NCBI RefSeq assembly: GCF_022819085.1
Contig: NZ_JALHAG010000013.1
Location: 1-64,000 of the forward strand
Length of the DNA stretch: 64,000 nt
Direction of reading: 5' to 3'
Source: Planococcus ruber
Lineage (GTDB): Bacteria; Bacillota; Bacilli; Bacillales_A; Planococcaceae
In this document: one piece after another, positions 9,085 to 20,757 of the stretch
How the letters are laid out: every line of letters starts with the position of its first letter
Position numbering within the stretch: the first letter of the stretch is position 1
The notes under the pieces: model-generated
Told to the model about the DNA's origin: nothing
The model's database searches: none
The model's input: only the letters and a program-made list of their open reading frames with translations
Position numbers and translations under genes: made by a program

Positions 9085-9119
9085 AAAAAAGAGGAGAAAT
9101 CATGACGACTTCTCCTCTT
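9085..9119 (-). terminator. Hairpin (partial terminator) between appA and appB
   Basis: Perfect ten-base stem AAGAGGAGAA / TTCTCCTCTT followed on the minus strand by six T. It sits inside an operon, so it is more likely an attenuator or RNA-stabilising hairpin that keeps the binding protein in excess over the permeases than a full stop. Confidence 0.75.
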
Positions 9120-9126
9120 AAAAAGC

Positions 9127-10758
9127 CTACTCTAAATCTACAGAAGCCAATTTGTCAGAGCCAGTTGGATGCGCTTTGAAGTTCACAACATTCTTGCCGC
9201 CAGCTAGAAGCGGTGTAGAGTGTGCAAGCGGAACCCATGGAGCGTCTTCATGGATGATTTCTTGAGCTTGTTTGTACAAGTCGTTTCTCACTTCTTCATC
9301 CACTTCAGTTTGTGCTTGGATAAACAGATCATGCAACTCCTGGTTTTCATAGTAAGTGTAGTTGTTTGAACCGATATTATCCTGGTCAAGCAATACATAT
9401 AGGAAGTTGTCGGCATCGCCGTTATCCCCAGTCCAACCTAATAGGAAAGCATCTGCTTCTCCATTTGCAGCTTTTTCAAGGTAAGTTGCCCACTCGAATG
9501 AAACGATTTCAGCTTTTACGTTAATATCAGCCAAGTTCTTTTGGATCGCTTCTGCAACTTTTTGGCCGTCCGGCATATATGGACGTGGAACCGGCATTGC
9601 GTAAAGTTCCATTTCGAAACCGTCTGCAAGACCCGCTTCAGCTAATAATTCTTTTGCTTTTTCTGGATCGTACGGGTAAGGATCAATTTCGTCATTGTAT
9701 CCGCTGATGACTGATGGCATTGGGTTAGCCGCTACATCTGCACGGCCTTCGAAGAATGCATCAACAATCGCTTGCTTATCAATTGCATAGTTCATCGCTT
9801 GGCGAACTTTTGGATCATCAAATGGTTCACGTGTAACCGTCAAACCAAGGTAGCCAACGTTCATTGACGGACGTTCGAATAATTGTAGGTTTTCATCACT
9901 TTCGATTGTTTCGGAATCAGATGGCGTGATGCCGTCTGCCAAATCAATTTCGCCTGACAATAATGCGTTCAAACGAGCTGAGTTATCAGGAATTGAACGG
10001 AAGATGACCTGGTCAAGCTTCGGTTCGCCTTCTACCCAGTAATCTTCGAATTTTTCGATTGTAACTGAGTCATTGCGTTTCCATTCAACGAATTTGAATG
10101 GACCTGTACCTACTGGCTGATCACCGAATTTGTCGCCTGCAGCTTCAAAAGCTGTAGGTGAAGCAATTCCGAAAGGACTCATTGCCAAGTTTTTCAAGAA
10201 TGGTGCTTGTGGACGTTTTAATTTGAATTCAACTTCGTAGTCTCCAGTTGCAGTAACTGAATCGATTACGTGGCCTTCTTCATCTCCAAAACCGCCAAAC
10301 ATGGAAGCGTAGTATGGGAATTTGTCTGCGTCTCCAGCAGCCCAACGCTCAAAGTTCGCCACAACAGCTTCTGCATTGAAGTCAGTGCCATCATGGAATT
10401 TAACGCCTTCTTCCAATTGGAACGTGTAAGTTAAACCGTCTTCAGCAGCTTCCCATTCTGTCGCTAGGGCAGGATGGATTTCTGTATCTTGCTCACCAAA
10501 GTTTACTAATGTATCAAAAATGTTTTTTGTGACTTTAAAAGATTCACCGTCGGTTACTGCAATCGGATCAAGCGACACGGAATCTCCGCCTCGGCCAAAA
10601 ATCAATACTTTTTCTTCAGCAGAATCTCCGCTGTCGCCACTGCTTCCGCTATCTCCGCTATTGCCGCTAGAAGAATCGTCTGAACTACAGCCGAACAATG
10701 CCGTGGAAATCAACAGAAGCATCAAGATTGCTAATGATACGATCTTTTTCTTTCTCAA
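9127..10758 (-). CDS. appA: Oligopeptide-binding lipoprotein AppA
   Basis: About 543 residues, a family-5 extracellular solute-binding lipoprotein. The lipobox reads STALFGC, followed by a Ser/Gly/Asp-rich linker that holds the domain off the membrane. The mature part carries family motifs such as GTGPFKF and VRQAMNYAIDK. The start is the TTG at 10758: GGAGGGG lies four bases upstream and the signal then begins RKKKIVSLAIL. The in-frame ATG at 10791 would add a charged stretch before the signal peptide. It captures peptides for AppBCDF. Confidence 0.92.
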   Translation of the reverse strand: MRKKKIVSLAILMLLLISTALFGCSSDDSSSGNSGDSGSSGDSGDSAEEKVLIFGRGGDSVSLDPIAVTDGESFKVTKNIFDTLVNFGEQDTEIHPALATEWEAAEDGLTYTFQLEEGVKFHDGTDFNAEAVVANFERWAAGDADKFPYYASMFGGFGDEEGHVIDSVTATGDYEVEFKLKRPQAPFLKNLAMSPFGIASPTAFEAAGDKFGDQPVGTGPFKFVEWKRNDSVTIEKFEDYWVEGEPKLDQVIFRSIPDNSARLNALLSGEIDLADGITPSDSETIESDENLQLFERPSMNVGYLGLTVTREPFDDPKVRQAMNYAIDKQAIVDAFFEGRADVAANPMPSVISGYNDEIDPYPYDPEKAKELLAEAGLADGFEMELYAMPVPRPYMPDGQKVAEAIQKNLADINVKAEIVSFEWATYLEKAANGEADAFLLGWTGDNGDADNFLYVLLDQDNIGSNNYTYYENQELHDLFIQAQTEVDEEVRNDLYKQAQEIIHEDAPWVPLAHSTPLLAGGKNVVNFKAHPTGSDKLASVDLE

Positions 10759-10787
10759 ATCTACCCCTCCATTTTTGGTATTTATTA

Positions 10788-11771
10788 TCATTGCGGCCTG
10801 GATTCTTTATAAAGATGGCAGGCTACAGAATGACCTTTCTCAACTTCTGCAAACTTAGGCACTGTGGTCTCACAAATATCCATTTTAAATGGACAGCGTG
10901 TATGGAACCTGCAGCCGCTCGGCGGATTTGCCGGGCTCGGCACATCTCCTTTTATAACCACTTGTTCACGGGTAAAATCCGGATCCGGCACAGGAACTGC
11001 GGACAACAGGGCTTGTGTATAAGGATGAAGCGGCTTCTCATACAACGATTCGCTATCGGCCAATTCCGCCATCTGGCCTAAATACATCACACCTACCCGA
11101 TCGCTGATATGGCGAACAACCCCCAGATCGTGGGCAATGAAAATATAAGTAAGTTTCAGCTCTTTCTGCAAATCCTGCATCAAGTTGAGAACTTGCGCTT
11201 GAATGGATACATCGAGAGCCGATACCGGTTCATCGGCAATGATCAGTTTTGGGTTCGTCATCAACGCCCGGGCTATTCCGATGCGTTGGCGCTGCCCGCC
11301 GCTGAATTGGTGCGGATAGCGTTTGGCGTGGTAGCTGCTCAATCCGACGATTTCCAAAAATTCATGGACTTTCTTTTTGCGTTCTTTCGGATCCCCGATT
11401 TCATGGACATTCAACGGCTCCATCAGGATTTTTTCAATTGTATGGCGCGGATTCAATGAAGCGTATGGGTCTTGGAACACCATTTGAATATCCCGTCTCA
11501 TTTTTCGCATTTCCTGATTCGACAAATCGGTTAACTCTTTGCCATCGAAAAACACTTTGCCGTCTGTCGGCTCGAGCAGCCGCATCAGCATGCGGCCGGT
11601 AGTGGATTTCCCGCAGCCGGATTCTCCAACGATTCCCAGTGTTTCGCCTTCATGGACCACAAAGGAAACATCATCAACCGCTTTGACGTGGTTTTTCACT
11701 TGCCCTAAGACTCCCGACTTAATCGGAAAATACTTTTTTAAGCCTTCAACTTTTAACAACGGTTCGGTCAT
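10788..11771 (-). CDS. appF: Oligopeptide ABC transporter ATP-binding protein AppF
   Basis: About 327 residues. Walker [10 protein letters not shown], signature [15 protein letters not shown] and Walker [13 protein letters not shown] are complete. The C-terminal Opp extension carries cysteines around CRFHTRCPF and CETTVP. Start at 11771 is set by AAGGAGG nine bases upstream; the gene begins inside the last codons of appD, so the two are coupled. It pairs with AppD as the ATPase dimer. Confidence 0.93.
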   Translation of the reverse strand: MTEPLLKVEGLKKYFPIKSGVLGQVKNHVKAVDDVSFVVHEGETLGIVGESGCGKSTTGRMLMRLLEPTDGKVFFDGKELTDLSNQEMRKMRRDIQMVFQDPYASLNPRHTIEKILMEPLNVHEIGDPKERKKKVHEFLEIVGLSSYHAKRYPHQFSGGQRQRIGIARALMTNPKLIIADEPVSALDVSIQAQVLNLMQDLQKELKLTYIFIAHDLGVVRHISDRVGVMYLGQMAELADSESLYEKPLHPYTQALLSAVPVPDPDFTREQVVIKGDVPSPANPPSGCRFHTRCPFKMDICETTVPKFAEVEKGHSVACHLYKESRPQ

Positions 11772-12765
11772 GAGCCTGAACCTCCTTCGAATCAAATAAG
11801 AAGCAGCGGGTTTGGTGGTCATCCGCCGTCTGGTAGAGGTCAGGATTTTCGTTCAAGCAGCGGTCAAAAGCAAATTCGCATCTTGCGGCAAATTTGCAGC
11901 CGGTCCGAATAGATCCCGGCTTCGGCACATTTCCTGGAATGGAATATAAACGCTCCTTTTTAAAACGCATATCCGGAACGGACTCTAATAGCCCTCTTGT
12001 ATACGGATGCTGCGGATCTTTAAAAATGGTATGTACTGGCCCTTCCTCAACTACTTTTCCTGCGTACATGACAATGACCCGTTCGCACGTCTCTGCCACA
12101 ACCCCTAAATCGTGAGTAATTAATAAGACCGCTGTATTTAACGTTTCATTCAAGTTTTTAATTAGCTTTAAAATCTGGGCTTGGATGGTTACGTCCAATG
12201 CAGTAGTCGGTTCATCCGCGATCAAGACTTTCGGGTCGCACAGCAAGGCCATGGCAATCATGACACGCTGTCGCATTCCGCCAGATAACTGGTGAGGGTA
12301 TTCTTTCATCAAATCTTCAGCACGCGGGAGGCCGACCAATTTCATCATTTCGACTGCCCGTTCTTGAATCTGTTTCTTGGACCAGTCGCGTTTATGGATT
12401 TTGATCGCTTCGCGCAGTTGGTCGCCGATCGTAAACAGCGGATTGAGCGATGTCATGGGCTCCTGGAAAATCATTGCGATATCATTCCCACGGATTGCAC
12501 GCATTTTTTTCTCGTTCAATTTTGTTAAATCTTTATCTTGAAATAAAATTTCTCCTCCGGTGATCTTCCCAGGAGGGCTTGGCACAAGTCCCATAATTGA
12601 TAGGGATGTAACACTTTTCCCGCATCCTGACTCGCCGACGATGCCGAGCACTTCGCCTTCTCGTATATGAAAATCAATATTGTCTACAGCTGGAACTTCT
12701 CCATCATCTGTGAAAAAGGAGGTCTTTAGGCCTTTCACGTCCAGTATGGTTTTTCGTTCTCTCAT
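11746..12765 (-). CDS. appD: Oligopeptide ABC transporter ATP-binding protein AppD
   Basis: About 339 residues. Walker [11 protein letters not shown], signature [15 protein letters not shown], Walker [13 protein letters not shown] and the switch histidine in [11 protein letters not shown] are present, with the C-terminal oligopeptide-transporter extension (CKFAARCEF). The ATG at 12765 has GAGGGG about ten bases upstream; an earlier in-frame ATG at 12783 overlaps that site. It is the first gene of the operon, behind a recognisable promoter. Confidence 0.93.
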   Translation of the reverse strand: MRERKTILDVKGLKTSFFTDDGEVPAVDNIDFHIREGEVLGIVGESGCGKSVTSLSIMGLVPSPPGKITGGEILFQDKDLTKLNEKKMRAIRGNDIAMIFQEPMTSLNPLFTIGDQLREAIKIHKRDWSKKQIQERAVEMMKLVGLPRAEDLMKEYPHQLSGGMRQRVMIAMALLCDPKVLIADEPTTALDVTIQAQILKLIKNLNETLNTAVLLITHDLGVVAETCERVIVMYAGKVVEEGPVHTIFKDPQHPYTRGLLESVPDMRFKKERLYSIPGNVPKPGSIRTGCKFAARCEFAFDRCLNENPDLYQTADDHQTRCFLFDSKEVQAHDRTVVKS

Positions 12766-12792
12766 GGTGTCATCACCCCTCATATTCTCTAT

Positions 12793-12807
12793 TTAAATCA
12801 GAAAATT
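12793..12807 (-). promoter_or_regulatory. Possible CodY site (half-conserved) upstream of appD
   Basis: The minus strand reads AATTTTCTGATTTAA. The first ten bases match the CodY consensus AATTTTCWGAAAATT; the last five do not. It lies just downstream of the -10 box, where CodY can block transcription. CodY control of peptide transport operons is established in B. subtilis, but this site is weak evidence. Confidence 0.35.
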
Positions 12808-12819
12808 CTATGTGTTTTT

Positions 12820-12847
12820 ATTATACGTAATATTAGTATTATTGCAA
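12820..12847 (-). promoter_or_regulatory. Predicted promoter of the app operon
   Basis: On the minus strand TTGCAA (12847-12842), a 16-base spacer and a perfect TATAAT (12825-12820), about 55 bases before the appD start. Confidence 0.65.
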
Positions 12848-12890
12848 TAGCTTTTTAAGACATAAAGCTCTTTTTATGATACATATCAAA

Positions 12891-12918
12891 AAAAGACCCT
12901 CAAAATGATTGAGGGTCT
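12891..12918 (-). terminator. Terminator of the ABC exporter gene ygaD
   Basis: Ten-base stem AGACCCTCAA / TTGAGGGTCT, with seven T following on the minus strand. Confidence 0.9.
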
Positions 12919-12927
12919 AAAGAACTA

Positions 12928-14682
12928 TCAATTAAAATGCTGAACTTGGAATAAATTATAGTACACTCCCTGTTTTTTCATCAGTTCATCGTGAGTGCCT
13001 CTCTCTTCTAATTTCCCGTGGTCAATTACGAGAATTTGGTCTGCATGAGTAATCGTTGATAAACGATGGGCGACTATCAAGGTCGTCCGGTCATGGGCTA
13101 ACCGTTCCAAAGAATCTTGGATCAGCGCTTCACTTTCCAAATCCAGCGCAGAAGTCGCTTCGTCCAAAATTAAGATTGGCGGATTTTTCAGGAAGACGCG
13201 CGCAATGGCGATGCGCTGCTTTTGGCCGCCTGATAATTTCACGCCGCGCTCGCCCACTTTTGTATCGTAGCCGTTCGGCAGCATTTCGATAAAGTCATGC
13301 GCGTTTGCCGCTTTCGCAGCCGCTATGACTTCTTCATCGCTTGCACCCGGTTTCCCCATCAGGATATTCGATTTCACTGAATCACTGAAAAGGATGGAGT
13401 CTTGCAAAACCAAACCGATCTGGTCGCGCAGCGTATGGATGGTCACATCTTTCAGGTCATGGTCATCCAACAAAATGGCGCCTTCCGTTACATCATAAAA
13501 ACGCGGGATGAGCGAAACAATCGTCGACTTCCCGCCGCCACTCATTCCGACAAAGGCGACGGTTTCACCTGGCTTCACAGTAAAATTCAGATTGGAAAGC
13601 ACTTCGGTTTCCCCGTTGTTGTAATGGAAGGAAACCCCTCTGAACTCAAGCTTTCCATCGACAACTCCTAAATCTTTCGCGCCTTCTTTATCGGTCACTT
13701 CGTATTCTTCATCGACCAGTTCAAAGACGCGGTCCATCGAAGCAAAAGATTGCGTCAAGGTAGTCGATGAATTGACCAGACGGCGAAGCGGATTGTAAAG
13801 GCGTTCGATATAGGCGATAAAGGCAACCATTGTCCCTAAAGAAAGATTCCCTTGGATGACTTGGTAGCCGGCATAGCCGATGACCAGTAAAGGTGCAATA
13901 TCCGTTATTGTATTGACGACCGCAAATGCTTTGGCATTCCATTTTGTATGGTCTATCGCTTTTTCTAAAAATCCGTCGTTCGTTTCATCAAAAATCTTTT
14001 GTTCATGCTTTTCTAGCGCAAAGCTTTTAATGATGCTCATTCCCTGGACGCGTTCATGCAAATAGCTTTGCACATTGGCAAGTGCCTGCGAACGTTCCCG
14101 GGTCAGGTCTCTTAATCTTCCGAAGAAGTACTTGACGCTAAAGGCATAGAACGGGAATGCCAGGAGCGCTACGATCGTCAACGGAATATCCATTGTCAGC
14201 ATGATGCCGATCGCGATTAAAATCGTCGCCAGATCCAGCCATAAATTCATTAGGCCGATCATGACGAAGTTTTTCGTCTGCTCCACGTCATTGATGACGC
14301 GTGAGATGATTTCGCCTGCTCGAGTATTCGCATAATAGCGCAGACTTAAGCGCTGCAGATGCCCATAAAGGTGCTGCCGGATGTCGTACAGGATTTTATT
14401 GCTGACGTATTGCGCAAAATACTGCCGGTAGTATTCAATCGGCGGGCGCAGCAGAAAGAACAGGATGGCTGTCCCCCCTAGCCAAAGATACAGGTAGTTC
14501 AGTTTTTCATCGCTCGATAATCCTTCTGCTCCGATGATATCGTCGATGACAATTTTGATCAGCAGCGGAATGAATAAAGGAATCGCGAATTTAAAAATCC
14601 CAATAATGATGGTTAATGCAATTTGCCAGTAATACGGTTTTACAAATTGCATATAGCGTTTTGTCGGGCTCAATCTGTTCAC
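12928..14682 (-). CDS. ygaD: ABC exporter, fused permease and ATPase (YgaD)
   Basis: 584 residues. Residues 1-310 hold six membrane helices of a type-I exporter; residues 340-584 are the nucleotide-binding domain with Walker [12 protein letters not shown], signature [15 protein letters not shown], Walker [13 protein letters not shown] and switch histidine AHRLST. It most resembles B. subtilis YgaD, a homodimeric half-transporter of lipid-A-exporter/multidrug type. The substrate is unknown. It is followed by its own terminator and preceded by ygaC with a terminator between, so it is probably transcribed alone. Confidence 0.9.
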   Translation of the reverse strand: MNRLSPTKRYMQFVKPYYWQIALTIIIGIFKFAIPLFIPLLIKIVIDDIIGAEGLSSDEKLNYLYLWLGGTAILFFLLRPPIEYYRQYFAQYVSNKILYDIRQHLYGHLQRLSLRYYANTRAGEIISRVINDVEQTKNFVMIGLMNLWLDLATILIAIGIMLTMDIPLTIVALLAFPFYAFSVKYFFGRLRDLTRERSQALANVQSYLHERVQGMSIIKSFALEKHEQKIFDETNDGFLEKAIDHTKWNAKAFAVVNTITDIAPLLVIGYAGYQVIQGNLSLGTMVAFIAYIERLYNPLRRLVNSSTTLTQSFASMDRVFELVDEEYEVTDKEGAKDLGVVDGKLEFRGVSFHYNNGETEVLSNLNFTVKPGETVAFVGMSGGGKSTIVSLIPRFYDVTEGAILLDDHDLKDVTIHTLRDQIGLVLQDSILFSDSVKSNILMGKPGASDEEVIAAAKAANAHDFIEMLPNGYDTKVGERGVKLSGGQKQRIAIARVFLKNPPILILDEATSALDLESEALIQDSLERLAHDRTTLIVAHRLSTITHADQILVIDHGKLEERGTHDELMKKQGVYYNLFQVQHFN

Positions 14683-14701
14683 TCCAATCTTTTCAAAATG
14701 A

Positions 14702-14728
14702 AAAACCTGTTGGCTGGCAACAGGTTTT
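14702..14728 (-). terminator. Terminator of ygaC
   Basis: Eleven-base stem AAAACCTGTTG / CAACAGGTTTT just past the ygaC stop, with T following on the minus strand. Confidence 0.85.
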
Positions 14729-14732
14729 CATT

Positions 14733-15278
14733 TTACTCAGTGAGCCGGTACTGCCTATGGAATTCATAGCGGCTCGTCCAAACTTCAATGAAGTCAGGGG
14801 CAAAGGGCCCTCTCCGCTGTTTGATCCAGCCAATCAATTTCTCCACGTTTCGATGGAGGATCTGGTCGATCACTTCCGGATAACCCATCTGCCGTTTATG
14901 ATCTTCATATTCATCTTCGTCCAGCAAGGTGTACGACATATCAGGGAACACTTTAACATCCAAATCATAGTCGATATACTTCAATGATCCATTATTATAA
15001 ACAAATGGAGAACTGACATTGCAATAATAATAAACGCCGTCGTCACGAAGCATGCAAATGATATTAAACCAATGCTCCGCATGGAAATAGCAGATGGAAG
15101 GTTCCCGCGTAATCCATGTTCTTCCATCGGATTCGGTCACCATCGTCCGCTCATTTGCACCAATTACGATGTTGTTTGTTCCTTTCAATACCGTTGTTTC
15201 TTGCCAGACACGGTGGATTCGGCCGTTGTGTTTGTAGCTGTGGATCTGTATCGTTTCTCCCTCCGTGGGAACCGCCAT
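14733..15278 (-). CDS. ygaC: DUF402 protein YgaC (predicted nucleoside phosphatase fold)
   Basis: 181 residues, closely similar to B. subtilis YgaC across its length, with the DUF402 core around [20 protein letters not shown] and the DEDEYEDH acidic motif. DUF402 proteins related to Staphylococcus Ntdp and Streptomyces FomD hydrolyse nucleotides using metal held by such acidic residues; whether this member does so is inference. Start at 15278 (ATG) is eight bases after AAAGGTG; a GTG three codons earlier overlaps the ribosome site. Confidence 0.88.
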   Translation of the reverse strand: MAVPTEGETIQIHSYKHNGRIHRVWQETTVLKGTNNIVIGANERTMVTESDGRTWITREPSICYFHAEHWFNIICMLRDDGVYYYCNVSSPFVYNNGSLKYIDYDLDVKVFPDMSYTLLDEDEYEDHKRQMGYPEVIDQILHRNVEKLIGWIKQRRGPFAPDFIEVWTSRYEFHRQYRLTE

Positions 15279-15384
15279 GTCTATCACACCTTTTCGTCTA
15301 AGCCGTTTATATATTTTCTGCTATTTCATCATTATATCAATCAATTCTGAAAACATACAGTAAAAAGACGGCTAGGCAATAGGC

Positions 15385-17213
<1,829 letters not shown>

Positions 17214-17315
17214 TCAGTTTGATTATTCGCTTTTAATAGCGGGTATATATAGATATAATATGCGGTCTTTTGCTGCATTTAGACGTTTTTATTTGATCAG
17301 AAAGGGGGCGCGCCT

Positions 17316-18296
17316 ATGGACACAGGAACGCATATTGTTATGGGAATAGCTCTGGGCGGCCTTGCCATGGCAGACCCGGCAGTCGCCGGCAGCGCCATTA
17401 CAACCACAGCAGTTATTGCCGGAACCATCATCGGTTCACAGGCGCCGGATATCGACACGGTTCTTAAACTTAGAGACAACGCGGTCTATATCCGCCACCA
17501 CCGGGGAGTGACCCATTCCATACCGGCCGTTTTGCTCTGGCCGATTTTAATTTCGGGCGCTTTATGGCTGATTTTTCCGGAAGCCAATCTTCTCCACTTA
17601 TGGCTTTGGACGTTTTTGGCGGTATTCTTGCATGTATTTGTCGACATCTTCAATTCCTATGGAACACAAGCACTGCGGCCAATTTCCAATAAATGGGTTG
17701 CGCTCGGCGTCATCAATACGTTTGATCCCATCATTTTTGGGGCGCATCTGCTCGCTTTGATGTGCTGGGCATTTGGGGCACATCCTGTATGGACTATGGC
17801 GATATTGTACAGTGTCCTGTTTTTCTATTATGTAGCCCGATTTGCGGTCCAACATGCCGTCAAAAAAGCGGTTCAGCATACCATTCCGGGAACGACGCAT
17901 ATCATTGTCGCCCCGACGATGCGCTTTTTTCAATGGCGCATTGCGGCTGATACGGCTACCCACCATTATGTCGGCCGTGCTTATGGGCGTTCAATCAATA
18001 TCTATGACAAGTTCATGAAAAAGCCGCTGCCGGACTCCAACCTATTCCAGGCAGCCATGAAAGACAAAAATCTGGCGGCTTTCGTTTCTTTTTCTCCGCT
18101 CTACCGCTGGGAAATTACAAAATACGATGCCATTTATGAAGTGCGCCTGATTGACCTTCGCTACCGGAGCAATGATTATTATCCGTTTGTGGCAGTCGCC
18201 CATCTCGACGAAAAATGCAAAATCCTCAATTCTTATACGGGCTGGATCTTCAGCGAAGATAAGTTAAGGAAAAAACTCGACTTTAGCCATAACTAG
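17316..18296 (+). CDS. yfhP: Membrane-bound metal-dependent hydrolase YfhP
   Basis: 326 residues of the YdjM/YfhP family. The N-terminal half is membrane-embedded with conserved polar residues typical of the family: TGTHIVMG at the start, GSQAPDIDTV near residue 45, RHHRGVTHSIPA near residue 64 and HVFVDIFNSYGTQA near residue 110. The C-terminal half is soluble. GAAAGGGGG precedes the ATG. It is divergent from mutY, as in B. subtilis, where YfhP acts as a negative regulator of yfhQ/mutY-region genes according to older reports; I cannot judge that here. Confidence 0.88.
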   Translation: MDTGTHIVMGIALGGLAMADPAVAGSAITTTAVIAGTIIGSQAPDIDTVLKLRDNAVYIRHHRGVTHSIPAVLLWPILISGALWLIFPEANLLHLWLWTFLAVFLHVFVDIFNSYGTQALRPISNKWVALGVINTFDPIIFGAHLLALMCWAFGAHPVWTMAILYSVLFFYYVARFAVQHAVKKAVQHTIPGTTHIIVAPTMRFFQWRIAADTATHHYVGRAYGRSINIYDKFMKKPLPDSNLFQAAMKDKNLAAFVSFSPLYRWEITKYDAIYEVRLIDLRYRSNDYYPFVAVAHLDEKCKILNSYTGWIFSEDKLRKKLDFSHN

Positions 18297-18306
18297 CTTT
18301 CCATAG

Positions 18307-18338
18307 AAAAAACGCACACAGCTCTGTGTGCGTTTTTT
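18307..18338. terminator. Bidirectional terminator between yfhP and yfhJ
   Basis: Long stem AAAAAACGCACACAG / CTGTGTGCGTTTTTT with a two-base spacer, between convergent genes. Confidence 0.92.
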
Positions 18339-18589
18339 TAGTCTTCTAGAAGATGTGCGTATTTGGGATTCGTCCCGGCGAATTCATGGATTTTATCGCC
18401 GTAGCTTGAAATCCATTGGCGAATGACTTTTTCCACTACTGCTGTCCCTTGGTAGTCATAGCCTGCTTTTGCATAAGAGGCTTCAAAATCCGAAACGAGC
18501 AGCTCAATCCAAGTCCGTGCTTTTTCTTCTGAAAGATTCGTATTTTTTTCAAGCAATTCTATCACTAGCTGGTCAATGATTTCGTTCAT
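18338..18589 (-). CDS. yfhJ: WVELL-motif protein YfhJ
   Basis: 83 residues, a small acidic helical protein of the YfhJ family, whose signature WVELL appears here as WIELL near residue 27. No function is known. It lies five bases downstream of yfhH and probably shares its transcript with recX and yfhH. GGAAG is a modest ribosome site before the ATG. Confidence 0.85.
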   Translation of the reverse strand: MNEIIDQLVIELLEKNTNLSEEKARTWIELLVSDFEASYAKAGYDYQGTAVVEKVIRQWISSYGDKIHEFAGTNPKYAHLLED

Positions 18590-18593
18590 TGGC

Positions 18594-18926
18594 TTACTTC
18601 CCTTCCTTTAACGGCCGCAGCATGGAAATTGGCAGCGCTTCTGTATGCTTTTCTCCACCCATCCGGTAGCCCCAAGCAAACCGGCCCTTCAAATAGTCGA
18701 TTTGGAAATAGACGTTCGGATCTCCTTCGATGCGGTAGACTTCGCCTTTTTTGAAGTCTTTTGGATCCATCAAGTAAGCAGCCGCCATTACCGCTTTTCT
18801 CTCCAACACGGCAAATTCGTTAATGATGCCCAATTGCTCCGCTTTTCTCGCTTTTTCTTTCAGTTTGGCAATTTCATTGCGCAATTCATTTTCATCCATT
18901 TGGCTATAGCGTTTTTCATCCGTCAT
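18594..18926 (-). CDS. yfhH: DUF1811 protein YfhH
   Basis: 110 residues. A charged helical N-terminal half (ENELRNEIAKLKEKARKAE) precedes a beta-rich C-terminal half (YRIEGDPNVYFQIDYLKGRFAWGYR). It matches DUF1811/YfhH, structurally SH3-like in its C-terminus, of unknown function. The ATG at 18926 has AAAGGAG upstream and overlaps the end of recX by 11 bases, so the two are coupled; a longer frame to 18956 would run deep into recX. Confidence 0.87.
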   Translation of the reverse strand: MTDEKRYSQMDENELRNEIAKLKEKARKAEQLGIINEFAVLERKAVMAAAYLMDPKDFKKGEVYRIEGDPNVYFQIDYLKGRFAWGYRMGGEKHTEALPISMLRPLKEGK

Positions 18927-19725
18927 TTTCTTGCTCCTTTTTATCCAAGTAGTCATTGATCACTTCTGCTGGAAAGCCTTTCTGGTAAAGGCCCTGCTTC
19001 ACTTTTGATTTCAAATCGTAGCCGGTCAATTTATGGCTATGCTTCCGCCATAGTTTATCGCCTTGTTCATTGACAATATCAGTCCACTGGTCGTCATCTT
19101 TTTCAAGCTCCAGCTCTTCGATGGCTTGGCTGATTAGCGTATAGGAATACCCTTTTCTCATCAGGAAATCACTGATTTTCTGCTTTACTTGGCTCGGGGT
19201 TTTCATTTTTTCTTTCGCGGCAATTTTTTCGGCGAGTCCTCTCGCAATTTCAAGCTGCTCTTCTTCGGTGTAGGAATCTAAAACTTCTTTTTGCATCTGT
19301 TTATCAATTCCTTTCTTTTGCATATCCTGCTGGATGGCACGCGGCCCCTTTTTGCCTGAATTCATCTGGGTCCGCATCAATGCTTCTGAAAAAGCCCGAT
19401 CGTCGAGGAACTTATGTACATAGAGCTTTTTGATCGCTTCATCTATGACTGCTTCCCCATACTCTTTTTCTTTCAGTTTGGTCCGCACTTCTCCTTCGCT
19501 TCGCATACGGAAGCCAAGGTAATGAAGGGCTGTATTGTAGGCTTTGCGAATTTGGTCTTCGAAAGCCATTTCTTCAATTGTCCATTGGTCCAGTTCTTTC
19601 CCTTTGGTGAGCTGATACCTAACAAGTACCGCTTCATCGACACTGAATGCAAATTTATCCTCAAAGAAAATATTATACCTTTCGGGATTCTTTTTGCCTT
19701 GCGTGATTTTCGAAATAATCGGCAT
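18916..19725 (-). CDS. recX: Recombination regulatory protein RecX
   Basis: 269 residues, the long Bacillales form. RecX binds RecA filaments and modulates strand exchange. The tandem three-helix repeats that make up the family are visible, for example LGFRMRSEGEVRTKLKEK near residue 70 and FLDDRAFSEALMRTQMNSGKKG near residue 107. It precedes yfhH and yfhJ in one direction and is divergent from yfhF, as in B. subtilis. Confidence 0.93.
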   Translation of the reverse strand: MPIISKITQGKKNPERYNIFFEDKFAFSVDEAVLVRYQLTKGKELDQWTIEEMAFEDQIRKAYNTALHYLGFRMRSEGEVRTKLKEKEYGEAVIDEAIKKLYVHKFLDDRAFSEALMRTQMNSGKKGPRAIQQDMQKKGIDKQMQKEVLDSYTEEEQLEIARGLAEKIAAKEKMKTPSQVKQKISDFLMRKGYSYTLISQAIEELELEKDDDQWTDIVNEQGDKLWRKHSHKLTGYDLKSKVKQGLYQKGFPAEVINDYLDKKEQENDG

Positions 19726-19817
19726 TTACCGGCACCTCTCTTCCTTCATTATTATACCCTTTTGAGCGCTTAAATGCATGGATTGTGGGTACTATAGGAG
19801 AAACAGGAGGGATGATG

Positions 19818-20717
19818 ATGAAGATAGCAATTACAGGCGGATCAGGCTTTGTCGGCAAAGAGTTGACAAGGCTTTTCCATACGGGCGGACACATCGTCTA
19901 CATTTTGACCCGAAACCCGAAACCTTCTACACCGAACACGAAGTATATCGAATGGCTAAAAGCCGGAAGTACGCCTGAACGGGAACTTGAAGGAATCGAT
20001 GCCATCATTAACCTTGCCGGAAGTTCGATCAATGACGGCCGGTGGAGCGACGAACAGAAAAAAGAGATTTACAGCAGCCGCATTGAATCGACGCATGAGC
20101 TAATCCGCATCATCGATCAGCTGAAGAAAAAGCCGCAAGTATTGATCAATGCAAGCGCGATTGGAATTTACCCTGCTTCCACGACTGTCACCTACACAGA
20201 AGCTTCAGGCGACAGAGGAAATGATTTCTTGGCAAAAACCGTAATCGATTGGGAAAAACTCGCGGACCACGCTTCCGTTTATGGCGTAAGAGTAGCATTT
20301 GCAAGGTTTGGCATCATTCTTGGTGAAAAAGATGGGGCCCTCCCTTTAATGGCTTTGCCTTATAAATTATTTGTTGGCGGCACTGTGGGCAGCGGCAGGC
20401 AGTGGCTGTCATGGGTCCATGTCAAAGACGCGGCAAGGGCCATCCAATTCGCCATCGAAACTCCCGGGCTTTCCGGTCCCTTTAATGTCGCCGCCCCGAA
20501 CCCGAAAACGATGAAAGATTTCGGCAAGCAGATTGGCAAAACGCTGAATAAACCCCATTGGATTCCAGTTCCAGGATTTGCACTAAAGGCGGTACTCGGG
20601 GATAAGAGCCGTCTCGTCCTTGAAGGCCAGCGTGTTCTTCCGAAAGCACTCGAGCGGCACGGATTTCAATTCGACTATCCCAGTCTGCAATCGGCACTGG
20701 CTGATATCTATAAATAA
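19818..20717 (+). CDS. yfhF: NAD-dependent epimerase-like protein YfhF (TIGR01777 family)
   Basis: 299 residues, an extended short-chain dehydrogenase. The nucleotide motif ITGGSGFVGKEL opens the protein; LVLEGQRVLPKALERHGFQFDYP near the end is the signature of the TIGR01777/DUF1731 C-terminal domain. The family is sometimes called a cell-division inhibitor-like epimerase; substrate unknown. Three ATG codons stand in a row; the third (19818) is preferred because GGAGG lies seven bases before it. Confidence 0.88.
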   Translation: MKIAITGGSGFVGKELTRLFHTGGHIVYILTRNPKPSTPNTKYIEWLKAGSTPERELEGIDAIINLAGSSINDGRWSDEQKKEIYSSRIESTHELIRIIDQLKKKPQVLINASAIGIYPASTTVTYTEASGDRGNDFLAKTVIDWEKLADHASVYGVRVAFARFGIILGEKDGALPLMALPYKLFVGGTVGSGRQWLSWVHVKDAARAIQFAIETPGLSGPFNVAAPNPKTMKDFGKQIGKTLNKPHWIPVPGFALKAVLGDKSRLVLEGQRVLPKALERHGFQFDYPSLQSALADIYK

Positions 20718-20757
20718 GACTATAATGGAGGGATGATTACAAAAAGGACGTGAAAAA

